From: Vibrio astriarenae
Lineage (GTDB): Bacteria; Pseudomonadota; Gammaproteobacteria; Enterobacterales; Vibrionaceae
Length of the DNA stretch: 64,000 bases
Assembly: GCF_010587385.1 (NCBI RefSeq)
Contig: NZ_CP047475.1
Coordinates: forward strand, 2,294,001-2,358,000
Direction: 5' to 3'
This document shows positions 1 to 11,834 of this stretch, piece after piece (positions within the stretch are counted from its first letter, which is position 1; the number at the start of each line of letters is the position of its first letter). The notes under the pieces were generated by a model. The model did not search any database and was not told the origin of the DNA. It saw nothing but the letters and a program-made list of their open reading frames with translations. The translations under genes and the position numbers were made by a program.

Positions 1-1349
1 AACTTGAGATGCCAATCCCACAGCACAAAACCGTCGACTACTACCGAACTTGGTATTTGAAGCACCCTGGGCATCTGCGCACTGTATCTCAACGTGCACA
101 ACCTTTTATGCACTTGATTGTTGAGAAGATTGAAGAGCGCGATCTACCAATGGAGCTCGCTTTATTGCCTATCGTTGAAAGCTCATTCGATGCGTTCGCC
201 TATTCACATGGTCGTGCCGCGGGTTTGTGGCAATTTGTCCCTGCCACCGGTAAAGCGATGGGCTTAGAGCAAAACTTTTGGTATGACGGTCGCCGTGATG
301 TTTCAGCATCCACCGATGCCGCACTGGATTATCTCACCCAACAAAGCCGTCGCTTCGATGGTGATTGGTCACACGCTATTGCTGCCTACAACAGTGGTGG
401 TGGTCGCGTAAACAGTGCCATTCGTAAAAACCGCAACGCAGGCAAACCAACCGATTTCTTCTCTTTAGACCTTCCTAAAGAGACCAGTGGCTACCTACCT
501 AAACTGTTAGCACTTGCAGACATCGTTGCGAATCAAGAGAAGTACGGCATAGATATTCCAGCCATCGCTAACGAAAAAGTCGTCACTCAGATTGATCCAG
601 AAGAGCAACTCGACCTCGCGGTTGCTGCGGAGTATGCAGGGATTAGCGTAAAAGAGCTGCAAGGCCTCAACCCTGCCTACAACCAATGGTCAACAGCACC
701 AGAGACGTACCACCAGCTTTTGCTTCCTACGTCATCAGTACAGCAATTCAAGGAAAACCTAGAAGCAAATCGTGGTAAAGGCGTGCGCTTAGTTCGCTAC
801 CAAGTAAAATCTGGCGATAGCCTTAGCGTCATTGCTCAGCGCCACAATACGACCTCGCAGGTGATCCGCACAGCGAATGGCCTGAGCGACGACAATATTC
901 GCATCGGGCAACACCTCATGGTGCCGAACTCAATCAAAGATGACCAAGCGTATGCGTTAACCGCAAGCAACCGTCTAAAGAGCACACAGGCGCAATCTCG
1001 TGGCCAGTATAAGCTCAACCATCAAGTGAAGAGCGGTGAAAGCTTGTGGACGATTGCGAGAGCACACAGTGTCTCCTACCGATCACTTGCACAATGGAAT
1101 GGTATGGCACCGAACGATACATTGCGTGTGGGCCAAAGCCTTGTCGTGTGGAAAGAGGGGAAAGAGGGCTCAATTATTCGCACCGTCATCTATAACGTTC
1201 GCTCTGGTGATACCATTAGCGGCATTGCCGACAAATTCAAAGTAAAGAGTCGTGACGTTGTGAAATGGAACGAGCTACATAACCAGAAATATCTTCAGCC
1301 AGGTCAGCGTCTTAAGCTCTATGTTGATGTTACGAAGGTGAGTGTGTAA
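1..1349 (+). CDS. mltD: Membrane-bound lytic murein transglycosylase D, 5' truncated
   Basis: Cleaves the glycan strands of peptidoglycan with formation of 1,6-anhydro-muramic acid at the cell envelope. The frame is open from base 3 and the residues before the first ATG (base 9) continue the family sequence, so the true start lies upstream of the window. Visible are the SLT domain with the catalytic Glu in ALLPIVESSFD (codon at 177-179) and AIAAYNSGGGR, then three LysM modules (about bases 800-925, 1018-1150 and 1190-1330), each beginning YQVKSGDS, HQVKSGES or YNVRSGDT. The stop overlaps the next start by one base (TAATG). E. coli also has mltD close to yafD. Identification is secure; the N-terminus is unseen. 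Confidence 0.95.
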   Translation, partial: LEMPIPQHKTVDYYRTWYLKHPGHLRTVSQRAQPFMHLIVEKIEERDLPMELALLPIVESSFDAFAYSHGRAAGLWQFVPATGKAMGLEQNFWYDGRRDVSASTDAALDYLTQQSRRFDGDWSHAIAAYNSGGGRVNSAIRKNRNAGKPTDFFSLDLPKETSGYLPKLLALADIVANQEKYGIDIPAIANEKVVTQIDPEEQLDLAVAAEYAGISVKELQGLNPAYNQWSTAPETYHQLLLPTSSVQQFKENLEANRGKGVRLVRYQVKSGDSLSVIAQRHNTTSQVIRTANGLSDDNIRIGQHLMVPNSIKDDQAYALTASNRLKSTQAQSRGQYKLNHQVKSGESLWTIARAHSVSYRSLAQWNGMAPNDTLRVGQSLVVWKEGKEGSIIRTVIYNVRSGDTISGIADKFKVKSRDVVKWNELHNQKYLQPGQRLKLYVDVTKVSV

Positions 1350-2038
1350 TGAACGGTTCAAGCAACCCTTTAATCATGGTGCTCGATATTTTTCGCGCGC
1401 CATCGGCCGCTTTTCTTGCGCTCTATCAACGTGGCGCATGGGGGTGGCAGACTTATATTTTCTTAATTCTTAGCCCCTTCCTATTTTGGGGCGCGTATTT
1501 CGATCTTGCTGATTTTGAAACTATGCGTCAGGTGCTTGTGTCGCAGTTACCCAATGCGACGCCTGAGCAGATTGCTCAGATTGATGCCAATACGCTAATG
1601 GCCAGTGAAATCATCAGCGATATCGCAGGCCGAACTCTCACCATTATCATGTTGACGTTCTGGTTTAACTTAGCCACGAAAAATAACCAACTGCAGCTTG
1701 GTTTTTGGAAATGGTTTGCAGCGGCAACCGTGATGATTTTTCCTGCTGTGATTGGCGATCTTGCTAGCTATGTGAGTGTACTGCTTAAACACGGTGATGT
1801 GATGATTTATGCCGCTGACCTAAATAGCCTCAACGGTCTGATCAAACTGCCGCTGGGACATAACTGGTCACAATTTGCGAGCTCATTCCCGCTGTTAATG
1901 CCTTGGTATATCGTGCTAGGTTTCGCAGCACTAGGCACTTGGACACAGCTTGAGCGTGGTCCAGCACTGGTGATTGCCACGTTACCTTGGATTGCCTTTT
2001 ACACCATTTGGGCACTGTATATTGTGATTTTTGGTTAA
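1349..2038 (+). CDS. Yip1-domain inner membrane protein
   Basis: A 229-residue polytopic membrane protein with about five hydrophobic segments (near residues 34-51, 94-110, 120-145, 180-198 and 206-228). The start FRAPSAAF and the overall pattern resemble the bacterial Yip1/DUF1282 family, whose function is not established. Its ATG overlaps the mltD stop codon by one base, so translation is probably coupled. The 3' end overlaps the stop of the convergent EEP gene by four bases. The family call rests on membrane layout and a few motifs, not on catalytic residues. Confidence 0.7.
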   Translation: MNGSSNPLIMVLDIFRAPSAAFLALYQRGAWGWQTYIFLILSPFLFWGAYFDLADFETMRQVLVSQLPNATPEQIAQIDANTLMASEIISDIAGRTLTIIMLTFWFNLATKNNQLQLGFWKWFAAATVMIFPAVIGDLASYVSVLLKHGDVMIYAADLNSLNGLIKLPLGHNWSQFASSFPLLMPWYIVLGFAALGTWTQLERGPALVIATLPWIAFYTIWALYIVIFG

Positions 2039-2886
2039 AGCTTAAATCGCGCAATCAATGGATTATGATCAGAGGCATCCGTTTTGGGTGCCTTTGCTGT
2101 TTCTAGCGTCAAGCCACGATAGTAAATATGATCAAACGGCAGGCCATTGACGAACTGTTTGCGATAATCCGGTTCATAAGTGGCAGGCCTTAAACCAACC
2201 TTCTTCAGTGCTTGCTGCATCACCTCAACGCGCTCTGCGCTCCAGCTATTGAAGTCTCCCGCTGCAATAACAGGTCCCTGATGCTTTTGCAGCTCAGTCA
2301 CCAGCGCGGACAACTGACGCTGATACTCATCCGTGCCGTAGGTAAAGTTAACCGAGTGAATATTCACCACGGCGAGTTGCTCACTATTCGAAAGGGCATA
2401 TTCTGCATACAATGCCGATTTAGGTAAGCGCAACCATGGCTCTAGCTCGATATAAGCGCAAGCTTTGGCTGGCAACTGCCTTGCGATATTTAACACCCCA
2501 GCCGAGGTCTCAAATGCCTTGAAGGCATCAACGGCATTTCCATTCCAGTTACCCTGACCAATCCAGCTTTGTAATTCCTTGGTCAAGCTAGCTTCTTGCA
2601 GCAACACAAGTTGACTACTTTGGCTCAACTTATTGAGTGCTGTCTTCCAGTTGGAGCGATTTTGTTTGTAGATGTTCCAAACCAAGAGCTCAATATAACC
2701 ATCTTGATCTATCGCATGAGGCGTGTCGTTGTAATAACACTGAATATCAGGAGCTTGAGAAGCGCTTTTGTCATAAACCACTAACTGGGGCGTATCCGAT
2801 TTTGAGAACACCATATCAAAGCCAGCCACGACGGTAGCTAAGACCAGCGACAAAATGACAATTGAATTTGAAAAAAATCGCTTCAA
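2035..2886 (-). CDS. YafD-like endonuclease/exonuclease/phosphatase family protein
   Basis: Member of the EEP superfamily (UPF0294/YafD group), which holds metal-dependent phosphodiesterases; the substrate is unknown. One N-terminal hydrophobic anchor (MKRFFSNSIVILSLVL) is followed by the EEP fold with LVLLQEAS (metal-binding Glu), VIAAGDFNSWS (Asp/Asn) and TDASDHNPL (catalytic His). The frame is open to 2904, but I place the start at TTG 2884-2886: GGAGAG lies 7 bases upstream of it, while the upstream TTG and GTG fall on or before that ribosome site. That gives 283 residues. Close to mltD, as yafD is in E. coli. Confidence 0.8.
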   Translation of the reverse strand: MKRFFSNSIVILSLVLATVVAGFDMVFSKSDTPQLVVYDKSASQAPDIQCYYNDTPHAIDQDGYIELLVWNIYKQNRSNWKTALNKLSQSSQLVLLQEASLTKELQSWIGQGNWNGNAVDAFKAFETSAGVLNIARQLPAKACAYIELEPWLRLPKSALYAEYALSNSEQLAVVNIHSVNFTYGTDEYQRQLSALVTELQKHQGPVIAAGDFNSWSAERVEVMQQALKKVGLRPATYEPDYRKQFVNGLPFDHIYYRGLTLETAKAPKTDASDHNPLIARFKL

Positions 2887-2962
2887 AACAACACTCTCCA
2901 CCAAAATGACATGATTTCGAGTATAACCCTAATAATCAATCAGGTGCAGGGGTCAAGGCATT

Positions 2963-2988
2963 AAAAAAGGAGCATCTGCTCCTTTTTT
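2963..2988 (-). terminator. Intrinsic terminator after glnB
   Basis: An 11-bp perfect stem (AAAAAAGGAGC / GCTCCTTTTTT) with a 4-base loop ends in a T run on both strands. It lies between glnB and the EEP gene, so it should end glnB transcription. Confidence 0.85.
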
Positions 2989-3015
2989 GGTATGTGGCGT
3001 TGAATGACACCGCGA

Positions 3016-3378
<363 letters not shown>

Positions 3379-3386
3379 TTAGGCGC

Positions 3387-3392
3387 ATTATA
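3387..3392 (-). promoter_or_regulatory. Probable glnB -10 element
   Basis: TATAAT on the minus strand about 33 bases upstream of the glnB ATG. I see no convincing -35 hexamer at 16-18 bases, so an activator may be needed. No clear sigma-54 -24/-12 (GG-N10-GC) element was seen here. Confidence 0.45.
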
Positions 3393-3491
3393 ACCTCTAG
3401 ACACAGTGATATGCAGCCCCGACAATCATTAATTGTCACTTAACTGGACAAGATCTCAAAGCCAAAAGAAAACGTTTGCGCAAATTAATAA

Positions 3492-3510
3492 CCCAAGCGT
3501 GATGCTTGGG
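3492..3510 (-). terminator. Hairpin after the cytochrome c gene
   Basis: CCCAAGC / GCTTGGG with a 5-base loop, followed on the minus strand by TTATTAATTTG. A modest terminator for the cytochrome gene ending at 3543. Confidence 0.55.
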
Positions 3511-3542
3511 CTTCAATTTCTTATTTTAAACTCGCTAAATGA

Positions 3543-3857
3543 TTATTTTAAGCTCGCATAGTAGGCGGCTAGGTCCGCGATGTCCTGATCACTTAGCATA
3601 GATGCCTGCGCCTGCATCACCGCCGCAAGGCCTCCTTGGCGTTCTTTGTTTTTGTACGCTTTCACAGATGAGATCAAATACTGCTCATTCTGCCCCTTAA
3701 GGTTTGGATAACCAGGAATCGTGGCGATACCATCAGCCCCATGGCAGGCTGCACAAATGGCTGATTTGGCTTTCCCTGCTTCTATATCACCTGCTGCCAC
3801 TGCGCTTACACTCGTGATGCCCAGAGCACAAACAACGCCCATCATTAGTTTTTTCAT
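3543..3857 (-). CDS. Small periplasmic cytochrome c
   Basis: A 104-residue class I monohaem cytochrome. It has a Sec signal peptide ([21 protein letters not shown], cleaved near residue 21-22), one haem motif CAACH (residues 35-39), and a likely axial Met at residue 87 in the [17 protein letters not shown]-terminal helix. The arrangement, with ACHG.DG....PNL, is that of half of a cytochrome c4 or a c-553-like carrier. It should pass electrons in the periplasm; the partner is unknown. Single-gene unit. Confidence 0.9.
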   Translation of the reverse strand: MKKLMMGVVCALGITSVSAVAAGDIEAGKAKSAICAACHGADGIATIPGYPNLKGQNEQYLISSVKAYKNKERQGGLAAVMQAQASMLSDQDIADLAAYYASLK

Positions 3858-3960
3858 GTCACTTCCTTATTGCTTTTAATATCATTGCTTTTTGTGTAGT
3901 CACTACGTACTCAAAACAGAAAAACAAAAGTAGGTACGTATAAAATCTTCGAGTGGATGA

Positions 3961-5304
3961 TTATTTTATCTCCCTGTGCCAGATGAGTTCGATATCTTGT
4001 CCGGAAAAACGCTGGTCCACAAACAGTCCCACAACCGCCACCACTTGCTCGTTTGACATAATGATCGGAGTGCGGCGACGCAACCAACTCGGCACTCCAT
4101 ACTCCTGAAATAGCTTTTTCAATTTTCGGCTATGTTGACGCGCCTCTGGGTGGGCGGATAAGCCAGTAGGATCAAACACAACTCGATAATCCTCACCCGG
4201 TGCTGGTGCTCGCAAAATGCCGACTCGCGCAGAACACGGCGCATCGGCTTGCGCCATTTTTTGTAATCCTAGCTCACCTAACCCATCAGGGAGAAGCAAT
4301 GTCTTTGTTAATGTTAGAGATTGTGACCAGTGCGTTACATCCTCAAAAGACTCGACCCAATACAATGCGCCTTGAAAACGTCTCACCGTACCCCTCGCGA
4401 GTTTTAACTGGGGGTTGGCATCTGGTTGAGCGCAAGCAATGCTCGACCACAACTGGTGCATTTGTGCTTGGGAAGGCATCAACTCACCATGACTGGCGAG
4501 CCACATTCTTACTAAGCGAAAACGATAGACCTCAGTATGCGGCGTCAAGTCTTCAATGAGCAGCCCACCAAAGCCATTGACTGATGAATCCAGCTTGTCC
4601 CTCAACAGCTCGTCTAGCAGAGCTTCTTGCTCGGCACATAATGCCGCGGTGCGCACGGTCGATTGCAGGATATTCGGCCAACGTGCTTTTAATGCAGGTG
4701 TCACACTGTGGCGAATGAAGTTACGATCAAATCTCTGGTCTTGATTACTTTCGTCTTCCACCCACTGCAGCTGTGCTTTCGTCGCCCATGCTTCAAGCTC
4801 CTGACGAGACAAGTTGAGTAGTGGACGAACCATGAGGCCAGACGCCATAGGGGATATAGACCCCATCGAAGCTAAGCCCTTTGGTCCACTCCCACGCTTT
4901 AATGCCAGTAAAAACGTCTCAAGCTGATCGTCACCATGCTGACCTGTGAGCAGAAGAGATTGCGGAGTCATATGCTGCTCAAGTGCCTGGTAACGGGCAC
5001 TGCGCGCAAGCTGCTCAACGCTCTCACCATGAGAAAGGTCGAGTGATACATGCTCAGTAATGATCTCGACACCTAGCTGTTCACACACCTTTTTGCAAAC
5101 TTCAGCCCACTCATCCGCATTGTTGCTCAGCCCATGGTGTACATGAATCGCACAACATTTCAGGCGCTGCTCACGGGCAAAAGCAGCACTCAGCTGCAAG
5201 AGCACCATCGAGTCAAGACCACCACTCAAAGCCACAACGAGGTTTGATTCGCTGTGAACGAGAGGCTTTAACACTGATTGAAATTGAGACTCAACGATGG
5301 ACAT
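3961..5304 (-). CDS. tilS: tRNA(Ile)-lysidine synthetase
   Basis: Makes lysidine at C34 of tRNA-Ile(CAU), which lets that tRNA read AUA and be charged with isoleucine; an essential cytoplasmic enzyme. The N-type ATP pyrophosphatase loop SGGLDS lies at residues 27-32, with the HVHHGLS and TGQHGDDQLETFLL motifs following. The C-terminal half is of the long gammaproteobacterial type ending in RRRTPII...GLFVDQRF. The frame is open to 5346, but ATG 5304 (MSIVESQF) fits family starts, giving 447 residues. It follows accA on the same strand. Confidence 0.95.
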   Translation of the reverse strand: MSIVESQFQSVLKPLVHSESNLVVALSGGLDSMVLLQLSAAFAREQRLKCCAIHVHHGLSNNADEWAEVCKKVCEQLGVEIITEHVSLDLSHGESVEQLARSARYQALEQHMTPQSLLLTGQHGDDQLETFLLALKRGSGPKGLASMGSISPMASGLMVRPLLNLSRQELEAWATKAQLQWVEDESNQDQRFDRNFIRHSVTPALKARWPNILQSTVRTAALCAEQEALLDELLRDKLDSSVNGFGGLLIEDLTPHTEVYRFRLVRMWLASHGELMPSQAQMHQLWSSIACAQPDANPQLKLARGTVRRFQGALYWVESFEDVTHWSQSLTLTKTLLLPDGLGELGLQKMAQADAPCSARVGILRAPAPGEDYRVVFDPTGLSAHPEARQHSRKLKKLFQEYGVPSWLRRRTPIIMSNEQVVAVVGLFVDQRFSGQDIELIWHREIK

Positions 5305-5397
5305 GAATAGGCTGATACCTTTGTAAATACAATAAAGGGCTGGCACAATGCCAACCCTCTGTTATCTTAGCGTGTTTACTTCGCGAGAGAAATACGA

Positions 5398-6357
5398 TTA
5401 ACAGTAACCGTAGCTCATCAAACGCTCATAACGGCGCTCCAATAGAGCCTCATTATCGAACTGCTCTAGTTCTGCTAGCTGTTTCAGCAGCAGCGCTTTC
5501 ATTGAGCCAGAGATTGCAGCGTAATCTCGGTGTGCGCCGCCAAGAGGCTCTTCAATAATCTCATCGATAAGCTCTAGATCTTTTAAGCGTGGAGCAGTTA
5601 GACCCATTGCCTCTGCCGCTTGTGGCGCCTTTTCTGCATCACGCCAAAGAATGGAAGCACAACCCTCTGGTGAGATCACCGAGTACGTTGAGTACTGCAG
5701 CATGTTCACGTAATCGCCGACACCAATAGCCAGTGCCCCACCCGAGCCGCCTTCACCGATAACATTACAAATAACCGGCACTTTCAGTCCTGCCATCACC
5801 TTAAGGTTAGTTGCAATAGCTTCTGACTGACCACGCTCCTCTGCGCCGACGCCAGGGTATGCACCTGCAGTATCAATGAAGGTAACGATAGGCATGTTGA
5901 AACGCTCCGCCATCTTCATCAAGCGTAGTGCTTTACGGTAACCCTCAGGCTTAGGCATGCCAAAGTTACGTTTTACTTTTTCTTTGGTTTCACGACCCTT
6001 CTGGTGACCAATCACCATGACAGGGCGACCTTCTAGGCGTGCTATACCACCCACAATGGCTTTATCGTCTGCGTACGCTCGGTCACCGGCAAGTTCATCA
6101 AACTCAGTGAATACGTGTTCTAGGTAGTCCAACGTATAAGGACGCTGTGGATGACGAGCAAGTTGAGCCGTCTGCCAAGCACTTAAATCGCTGAATGTTT
6201 TCTGTTTTAGCTCTTGGCTTTTCTTCTCAAGCTGCTTGATCTCTTTGTCTAGATCAACCGAGCTGTCGCCACCGTGGCGAGTTACATCACGAAGCGCTTC
6301 AATTTTAGCTTCTAGTTCTGCAATCGGCTTTTCAAATTCTAAAAAAGTTAGGCTCAT
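5398..6357 (-). CDS. accA: Acetyl-CoA carboxylase carboxyltransferase subunit alpha
   Basis: With AccD it transfers the carboxyl group from carboxybiotin to acetyl-CoA to form malonyl-CoA, the committed step of fatty acid synthesis. At 319 residues it has the family length. The N-terminus [19 protein letters not shown] leads into a coiled coil, and [18 protein letters not shown] and [15 protein letters not shown] mark the crotonase-like CoA site. AAGGA lies 7 bases before the ATG. It lies 53 bases after dnaE and is probably in one operon with it, as in E. coli. Confidence 0.98.
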   Translation of the reverse strand: MSLTFLEFEKPIAELEAKIEALRDVTRHGGDSSVDLDKEIKQLEKKSQELKQKTFSDLSAWQTAQLARHPQRPYTLDYLEHVFTEFDELAGDRAYADDKAIVGGIARLEGRPVMVIGHQKGRETKEKVKRNFGMPKPEGYRKALRLMKMAERFNMPIVTFIDTAGAYPGVGAEERGQSEAIATNLKVMAGLKVPVICNVIGEGGSGGALAIGVGDYVNMLQYSTYSVISPEGCASILWRDAEKAPQAAEAMGLTAPRLKDLELIDEIIEEPLGGAHRDYAAISGSMKALLLKQLAELEQFDNEALLERRYERLMSYGYC

Positions 6358-6410
6358 TTATAGATCCTTGTTTACTCGATTTACCGCACCGAAATCCGTG
6401 ACAGTCGAGG

Positions 6411-9400
6411 TTAGTGAAATTCGAGTTCTACCTGGCGTTTGCCCAGTAGCTGTTTTAATTCGTCTAGTAATTTATCGCTTGGCGTCACGCGCCACTGAGT
6501 CCCCATGGTAATACGGGTTCGTGCATCTGACCTTTGATAGTATACATGCACTGGCACACTGCCGGCTCTATGTGGTTCTAATATCTGACTAAAGCGCTCA
6601 AAAAACGTTTCATTTATTTGAGATTCATTGATGGAGATAGATAACCCGCGTGCAAACTTCTCGCGTGCAGAGCCTAAATCCATAACTTCGCGCGCGGACA
6701 TTTTAAGGCCGCCATTGAAGTCATCAAAGCTGACCTGTCCCGAAACCACCAAAATTTTATCTTTTTCCAGCAAATCTGCGTATTTTTCCAGCGCATCGGA
6801 GAACAACATCACTTCAATACGTGCACTGCGATCATCCAATGTCATAATACCGATGCGAGTGCCCCGTTTCGTCGTCATAACGCGCGCGGCAATCACCAAA
6901 CCCGATAAAGTGACCGTCTGGTCACGGCGAGTCGGCGTCGCATCTTTTAGACGACAGCTGGTGTATTTATCGAGCTCTTTGAGATACTCATTGACCGGGT
7001 GGCCAGTTAGATATAGTCCAAGCGTATCACGCTCGCCCTCTAACCACACTTTTTCTGGCCATGGCGGCACCTGAATATATTTATGTTCGACTTCTTCTGG
7101 CGCATCCGTTAACACACCAAACATGTCACTTTGACCAAACGCTTCTGCCTGGTGATGCTGCGCAGCCGCCTTCACGGCATCGTCAAGAGACGCCATTAAC
7201 GCCGCTCGGTGTGGCCCAAGACGGTCAAGCGCACCCGCATAAATCAGCTTTTCAATCACTCGCTTATTGACCTTTTTCAGGTCGATACGGGCACAGAAAT
7301 CAAACAGGTCTTTGAAGTAGCCGTCCTTTTCTCGCGCCTCTAAAATTGCGTCGATAGGGCCTTCACCGACCCCTTTGATGGCACCAATGCCATAGACAAT
7401 TGCGCCCTTTTCATCGACATTAAATCGATACAAGCCTGCATTGATATCGGGCGGCAGCACTTTAAGCTTCATTCGCAAGCACTCATCCACCAGGCCAACT
7501 ACTTTCTCAGTGTTATCCATATCGGCCGTCATTACCGCCGCCATGAACTCTGCTGGATAGTGGGTTTTTAGCCACAATGTTTGGTATGAGACCAGTGCGT
7601 AAGCGGCTGAGTGCGATTTGTTAAAGCCGTAACCTGCGAACTTCTCTACCAAGTCGAAGATCTTCATTGCCAACTCGCCATCGACACCATTTTCAACCGC
7701 CCCTTCTTCAAAGGTGGCTCGCTGCTTGGCCATCTCTTCAGGCTTTTTCTTACCCATCGCACGACGCAGCATATCCGCTCCGCCAAGGGTATAACCCGAC
7801 AAGACCTGGGCGATCTGCATTACCTGCTCCTGATAGAGGATAATACCGTAGGTTGGATCTAGAATCTCCTTTAGCGACTCATGTTGCCACTTTTCGTCTG
7901 GGTAGGAGATCGCCTCTCGACCATGCTTACGGTCGATAAAGTTATCTACCATGCCCGATTGGAGTGGGCCCGGACGGAAAAGCGCTACCAGAGCGATAAT
8001 ATCTTCAAAACAGTCCGGCTGCAGACGCTTAATCAGCTCTTTCATGCCGCGCGATTCAAGCTGGAATACCGCCGTCGTCTCTGAGTTTTGCAATAGATTG
8101 AACGAAGTCTCATCTTCCAAAGGAATCGATTCAATTCGAACGGGGGCTAGACCCTCTTTTTCCAGACGCGGGTTAATCAACCCAAGCGCCCAGTCAATGA
8201 TGGTTAGGGTTCGCAGACCCAAGAAGTCAAACTTAACTAAGCCTGCGGTTTCAACGTCGTTTTTGTCAAACTGCGTAACCGGGAAATGCCCTTCTGAATC
8301 GGCATAAATAGGGGCAAAATCGGTAATCGTGGTTGGTGAAATAACAACACCACCTGCGTGTTTACCGGCATTACGTGTACACCCTTCAAGGATGCGACAC
8401 ATATCGATGAGATCTTTCACTTCCTCATCGCGTTCATACAGTTCTGGTAGCGCGGGTTCCGCTTTAAATGCCTTCTCTAGCGTCATACCAGGATCAGGCG
8501 GAATCAACTTTGAAATACGGTCAACAAACCCGAACGGGTGGCCGAGTACACGACCTACATCGCGAATTACCGCTTTGGCGGCCATCGTACCAAAGGTAAT
8601 GATCTGCGACACCGCATCACGGCCGTACATTTCTGCCACGTGATCGATAACTTGGTCACGCTTATCCATACAGAAGTCGACATCGAAATCGGGCATCGAA
8701 ACACGTTCTGGGTTCAAGAAGCGTTCGAAAAGCAGATCGTATTCAAGTGGGTCAAGGTCGGTGATTTTGAGTGCGTAAGCCACCAAAGAGCCTGCACCAG
8801 AACCACGCCCCGGACCAACCGGAATATCGTTATCTTTTGACCACTGGATGAACTCCATTACAATCAAGAAGTAACCAGGGAATCCCATCTGGTTGATAAC
8901 TTGAAGCTCGATATCCAAACGCTCATCATATTCTGGGCGGCGCTCGGCGCGAACTTCGGGGTCAGGAAATAGGAACTCTAAGCGCTCTTCAAGACCTTCT
9001 TGCGACTTCTTGACCAAAAAGTCGGTCTCTTCCATACCTTCCGTTGGGAAGGCGGGTAGAAAATACTCACCGAGGCGCACTGTCACGTTACAGCGCTTAG
9101 CAATTTCAACACTGTTCTCTAACGCTTCTGGAATGTCAGCAAAGAGCTCACACATCTCCTCTTCACTGCGAAGATATTGTTGAGGGCTATAGTTTTTTGG
9201 TCGGCGAGGATCATCTAGGGTAAAACCGTCGTGTATCGCGACACGGATTTCATGCGCTTCAAACAGATCTTGGTCAATGAAAACCACCTCGTTGGTGGCG
9301 ACAACCGGAAAATCATATTGCTCGGCAAACTCGATCGCAAAGTGAAGATAGCTCTCTTCATCCGCTCGACCCGTTCGAGTTAACTCCAAGTAGAAACGAT

Positions 9401-9890
9401 CAAAAAAATGTTGCTGATAAAAATCACCACACTGCTTAGCAAGCGCTTGATTGCCCTTGAGTAGAGCGCGGCCAATCTCACCATTTTTACCACCAGAAAG
9501 GACAATCAGTCCTTTCGCATGGTCGGCAAGCCAGGCCTTATCAATCACTGGCTGGTGTTGAACGTGACCGCGAAGATAGGCCTGTGAAATCAGCAGCGTC
9601 AGATTCTTATAGCCATCATTGTCGGCAGCAAGCACCGTTAGAGAGGTCAACTCATCACCAAACTCATCAGACTGCATCGCAAAGTCTGCACCAATGATCG
9701 GTTTGATGCCCTTACCATGCGCATTGCCATAAAATTTCACCAAGCCACAAAGGTTGGTAAAGTCAGTGAGCGCCATTGCCGGCATACCGAGCTCAGCCAC
9801 TTTATTGACCAATGGGGGAACTTTATTGATTCCGTCCACCATGGAAAAGTCACTGTGAATGCGAAGGTGAATAAATTTAGGGTCAGCCAT
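6411..9890 (-). CDS. dnaE: DNA polymerase III subunit alpha
   Basis: The replicative polymerase subunit, 1159 residues, usual for gammaproteobacteria. It has an N-terminal PHP domain ([15 protein letters not shown]; here probably structural), the family C palm with catalytic aspartates in [13 protein letters not shown] near residue 400, [16 protein letters not shown], a helix-hairpin-helix region, an OB domain ([17 protein letters not shown]) and the C-terminal tau-binding region. Between rnhB and accA, as in other Vibrio and enterobacteria. Confidence 0.98.
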   Translation of the reverse strand: MADPKFIHLRIHSDFSMVDGINKVPPLVNKVAELGMPAMALTDFTNLCGLVKFYGNAHGKGIKPIIGADFAMQSDEFGDELTSLTVLAADNDGYKNLTLLISQAYLRGHVQHQPVIDKAWLADHAKGLIVLSGGKNGEIGRALLKGNQALAKQCGDFYQQHFFDRFYLELTRTGRADEESYLHFAIEFAEQYDFPVVATNEVVFIDQDLFEAHEIRVAIHDGFTLDDPRRPKNYSPQQYLRSEEEMCELFADIPEALENSVEIAKRCNVTVRLGEYFLPAFPTEGMEETDFLVKKSQEGLEERLEFLFPDPEVRAERRPEYDERLDIELQVINQMGFPGYFLIVMEFIQWSKDNDIPVGPGRGSGAGSLVAYALKITDLDPLEYDLLFERFLNPERVSMPDFDVDFCMDKRDQVIDHVAEMYGRDAVSQIITFGTMAAKAVIRDVGRVLGHPFGFVDRISKLIPPDPGMTLEKAFKAEPALPELYERDEEVKDLIDMCRILEGCTRNAGKHAGGVVISPTTITDFAPIYADSEGHFPVTQFDKNDVETAGLVKFDFLGLRTLTIIDWALGLINPRLEKEGLAPVRIESIPLEDETSFNLLQNSETTAVFQLESRGMKELIKRLQPDCFEDIIALVALFRPGPLQSGMVDNFIDRKHGREAISYPDEKWQHESLKEILDPTYGIILYQEQVMQIAQVLSGYTLGGADMLRRAMGKKKPEEMAKQRATFEEGAVENGVDGELAMKIFDLVEKFAGYGFNKSHSAAYALVSYQTLWLKTHYPAEFMAAVMTADMDNTEKVVGLVDECLRMKLKVLPPDINAGLYRFNVDEKGAIVYGIGAIKGVGEGPIDAILEAREKDGYFKDLFDFCARIDLKKVNKRVIEKLIYAGALDRLGPHRAALMASLDDAVKAAAQHHQAEAFGQSDMFGVLTDAPEEVEHKYIQVPPWPEKVWLEGERDTLGLYLTGHPVNEYLKELDKYTSCRLKDATPTRRDQTVTLSGLVIAARVMTTKRGTRIGIMTLDDRSARIEVMLFSDALEKYADLLEKDKILVVSGQVSFDDFNGGLKMSAREVMDLGSAREKFARGLSISINESQINETFFERFSQILEPHRAGSVPVHVYYQRSDARTRITMGTQWRVTPSDKLLDELKQLLGKRQVELEFH

Positions 9891-10015
9891 TTAACGGTCC
9901 GATTGCTGTCTGAAAATGGTGTAATAGCGAATATTAACGTAATTTCGCGCCACGTATAACTTTGTTGAGACTAACTGGTGTAAAACCACCCAGTGAGTTC
10001 TCAGTGAGCCAAAGG

Positions 10016-10636
10016 TTACTCTATACCTAATGCTCGTTTAACGGGTTTGAAGCTTTTGCGATGTTGTTCAATCACGCCGTGCTTTTCAATCGCTTCAAAG
10101 TGTGCTTTCGTTGGGTAGCCTTTGTGCTTGGCAAAGCCAAATTCTGGATGTTGCTTATCGAGCTCTTCCATCTCTTGATCACGGACGACCTTAGCAATAA
10201 TCGAAGCAGCACTGATCTCTGCGACACGCAAATCTCCTTTGACCACCGCTTGACTTGCCATAGGCAGCTCTGGACAGCGATTACCATCAATAAGGGCAAG
10301 GTCAGGCTGTACCGAAAGCCCAGCAATCGCGCGTTGCATCGCCACCATGGTTGCTTGCAAGATATTAAGCTCATCAATCTCCTCTGGGGAACAACGACCC
10401 ACAGACCAGGCCAATGCCTTCTCTTTAATCTCCGGCAGCAAAGCTAGGCGTTTCTTTTCGCTCAGTTTCTTCGAGTCATTCAGCCCTTCGATCGGATTAT
10501 TCGGGTCTAGTATCACGGCAGCGGTGACTACATCACCCACTAAAGGGCCGCGCCCGACTTCATCAACACCGGCAATGAGCTGATAGCCTGATGGATATTC
10601 AAATTCTGGGAGTTCTTGTGCTTTGGTTGCAGCCAT
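10016..10636 (-). CDS. rnhB: Ribonuclease HII
   Basis: Cuts RNA in RNA-DNA hybrids, including single ribonucleotides in DNA. The motifs [12 protein letters not shown] (metal Asp/Glu), [10 protein letters not shown] and [15 protein letters not shown] are all present in 206 residues. Its ATG overlaps the lpxB stop by one base (TAATG), which argues for translational coupling in the fabZ-lpxA-lpxB-rnhB-dnaE-accA cluster. Confidence 0.97.
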   Translation of the reverse strand: MAATKAQELPEFEYPSGYQLIAGVDEVGRGPLVGDVVTAAVILDPNNPIEGLNDSKKLSEKKRLALLPEIKEKALAWSVGRCSPEEIDELNILQATMVAMQRAIAGLSVQPDLALIDGNRCPELPMASQAVVKGDLRVAEISAASIIAKVVRDQEMEELDKQHPEFGFAKHKGYPTKAHFEAIEKHGVIEQHRKSFKPVKRALGIE

Positions 10637-11781
10637 TAGTGCTTATTTCCAATTAGATTTAATACCGCATCCGCTGCTTGCTTATCTGCATCTTTACGGA
10701 TCCATTGATGCATTTCGGTGAACTTGTCGATGAGTGGTTGGTTATCCCCATCGAGTAGCTGCTTCACCTCAGTGTAAAGATTCTCCACTGTGCACTCATC
10801 TTGAAGGAACTCTTTCACTAAAGGTGCGTCAGCTAAGATATTAGGCAACGAAACGTATTTCGTTTTTAGCATTCGTTTGGCGAGAAATGCGGTAACCGCA
10901 TTGACTCGATAAGCCACGACCATCGGACGCTTAACTAACATACATTCGAGCGCGACGGTACCCGATGCCAGCATAACCGCGTCAGATGCGGTTATCACGG
11001 TACGAGCCGTATCGTTAACCAAGGCAAAATCAAGCTCTGGTGCGACACGCTGCCACACCTCTTCAAATTGGGCTCGGCGCTTATCATTCACTAGTGCAAC
11101 GACAAAGCCTAACGACGGATTATCTTGGTGAAGTTTTTGACAAGTCTGAACAAAAGGTTCAGCCAGCATATTTAACTCACTACCTCGACTTCCAGGCAAT
11201 ACCGCCAGCCAACGTTTATCGTCAGCAAGACCAAGCTCTTGGCGCGCTTGAGCTTTGTCTGACTGCAAAGGAATTGCATCAGCCAATGTATGACCAATGA
11301 ATTCGCAAGGCACGTTGAACTTATCATAAAAGGCTTTTTCAAACGGCAAGAAGGCCAGAACAAGATCGGTTGCTTTAGCAATACCGTGAATACGGTTTTG
11401 ACGCCAAGCCCACACTGATGGGCTAACGTAATGCACCGTTTTGATCCCCGCTTGCTTTAGGTCGCGTTCTAGTCTGAGATTGAAGTCAGGCGCATCAATA
11501 CCAATGAAAACATCTGGCGGGTTAGCCTTAAAGCGTCTAACAAGTTCTGCCTTAACATGGAGTAGGCGTTTGAGTCGCCCTAATACTTCCACTAGCCCCA
11601 TCACCGCGAGCTCTTCCATATCGAACCAAGACTCACAGCCTTGCGCGATCATTTTTGGCCCACCGATGCCGACAAACTCAGCGTCAGGATATTGCTGCTT
11701 AATCTGCGCAATCAGCCCTTCTCCCAGAGTATCCCCCGAGAGTTCTCCTGCCACAATGCCCACTCGTAAACGTTTTGCCAT
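10636..11781 (-). CDS. lpxB: Lipid-A-disaccharide synthase
   Basis: Peripheral inner-membrane glycosyltransferase (GT19) that joins UDP-2,3-diacylglucosamine and lipid X into the lipid A disaccharide. It starts [17 protein letters not shown] at ATG 11781 (381 residues); the longer frame to 11871 adds residues with no family counterpart and crosses a hairpin. The motifs [28 protein letters not shown] and SGTVALE are seen. Confidence 0.97.
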   Translation of the reverse strand: MAKRLRVGIVAGELSGDTLGEGLIAQIKQQYPDAEFVGIGGPKMIAQGCESWFDMEELAVMGLVEVLGRLKRLLHVKAELVRRFKANPPDVFIGIDAPDFNLRLERDLKQAGIKTVHYVSPSVWAWRQNRIHGIAKATDLVLAFLPFEKAFYDKFNVPCEFIGHTLADAIPLQSDKAQARQELGLADDKRWLAVLPGSRGSELNMLAEPFVQTCQKLHQDNPSLGFVVALVNDKRRAQFEEVWQRVAPELDFALVNDTARTVITASDAVMLASGTVALECMLVKRPMVVAYRVNAVTAFLAKRMLKTKYVSLPNILADAPLVKEFLQDECTVENLYTEVKQLLDGDNQPLIDKFTEMHQWIRKDADKQAADAVLNLIGNKH

Positions 11782-11834
11782 CACTCTTGTTCCTAACCAC
11801 TCTGCTATTAAAACTGGCATTCCTAAAATGCAAA

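Noticed and set aside
6628..7074. 148-codon plus-strand frame opposite dnaE
   Set aside because: Antisense to the conserved OB region of dnaE, no ribosome site, low-complexity composition.
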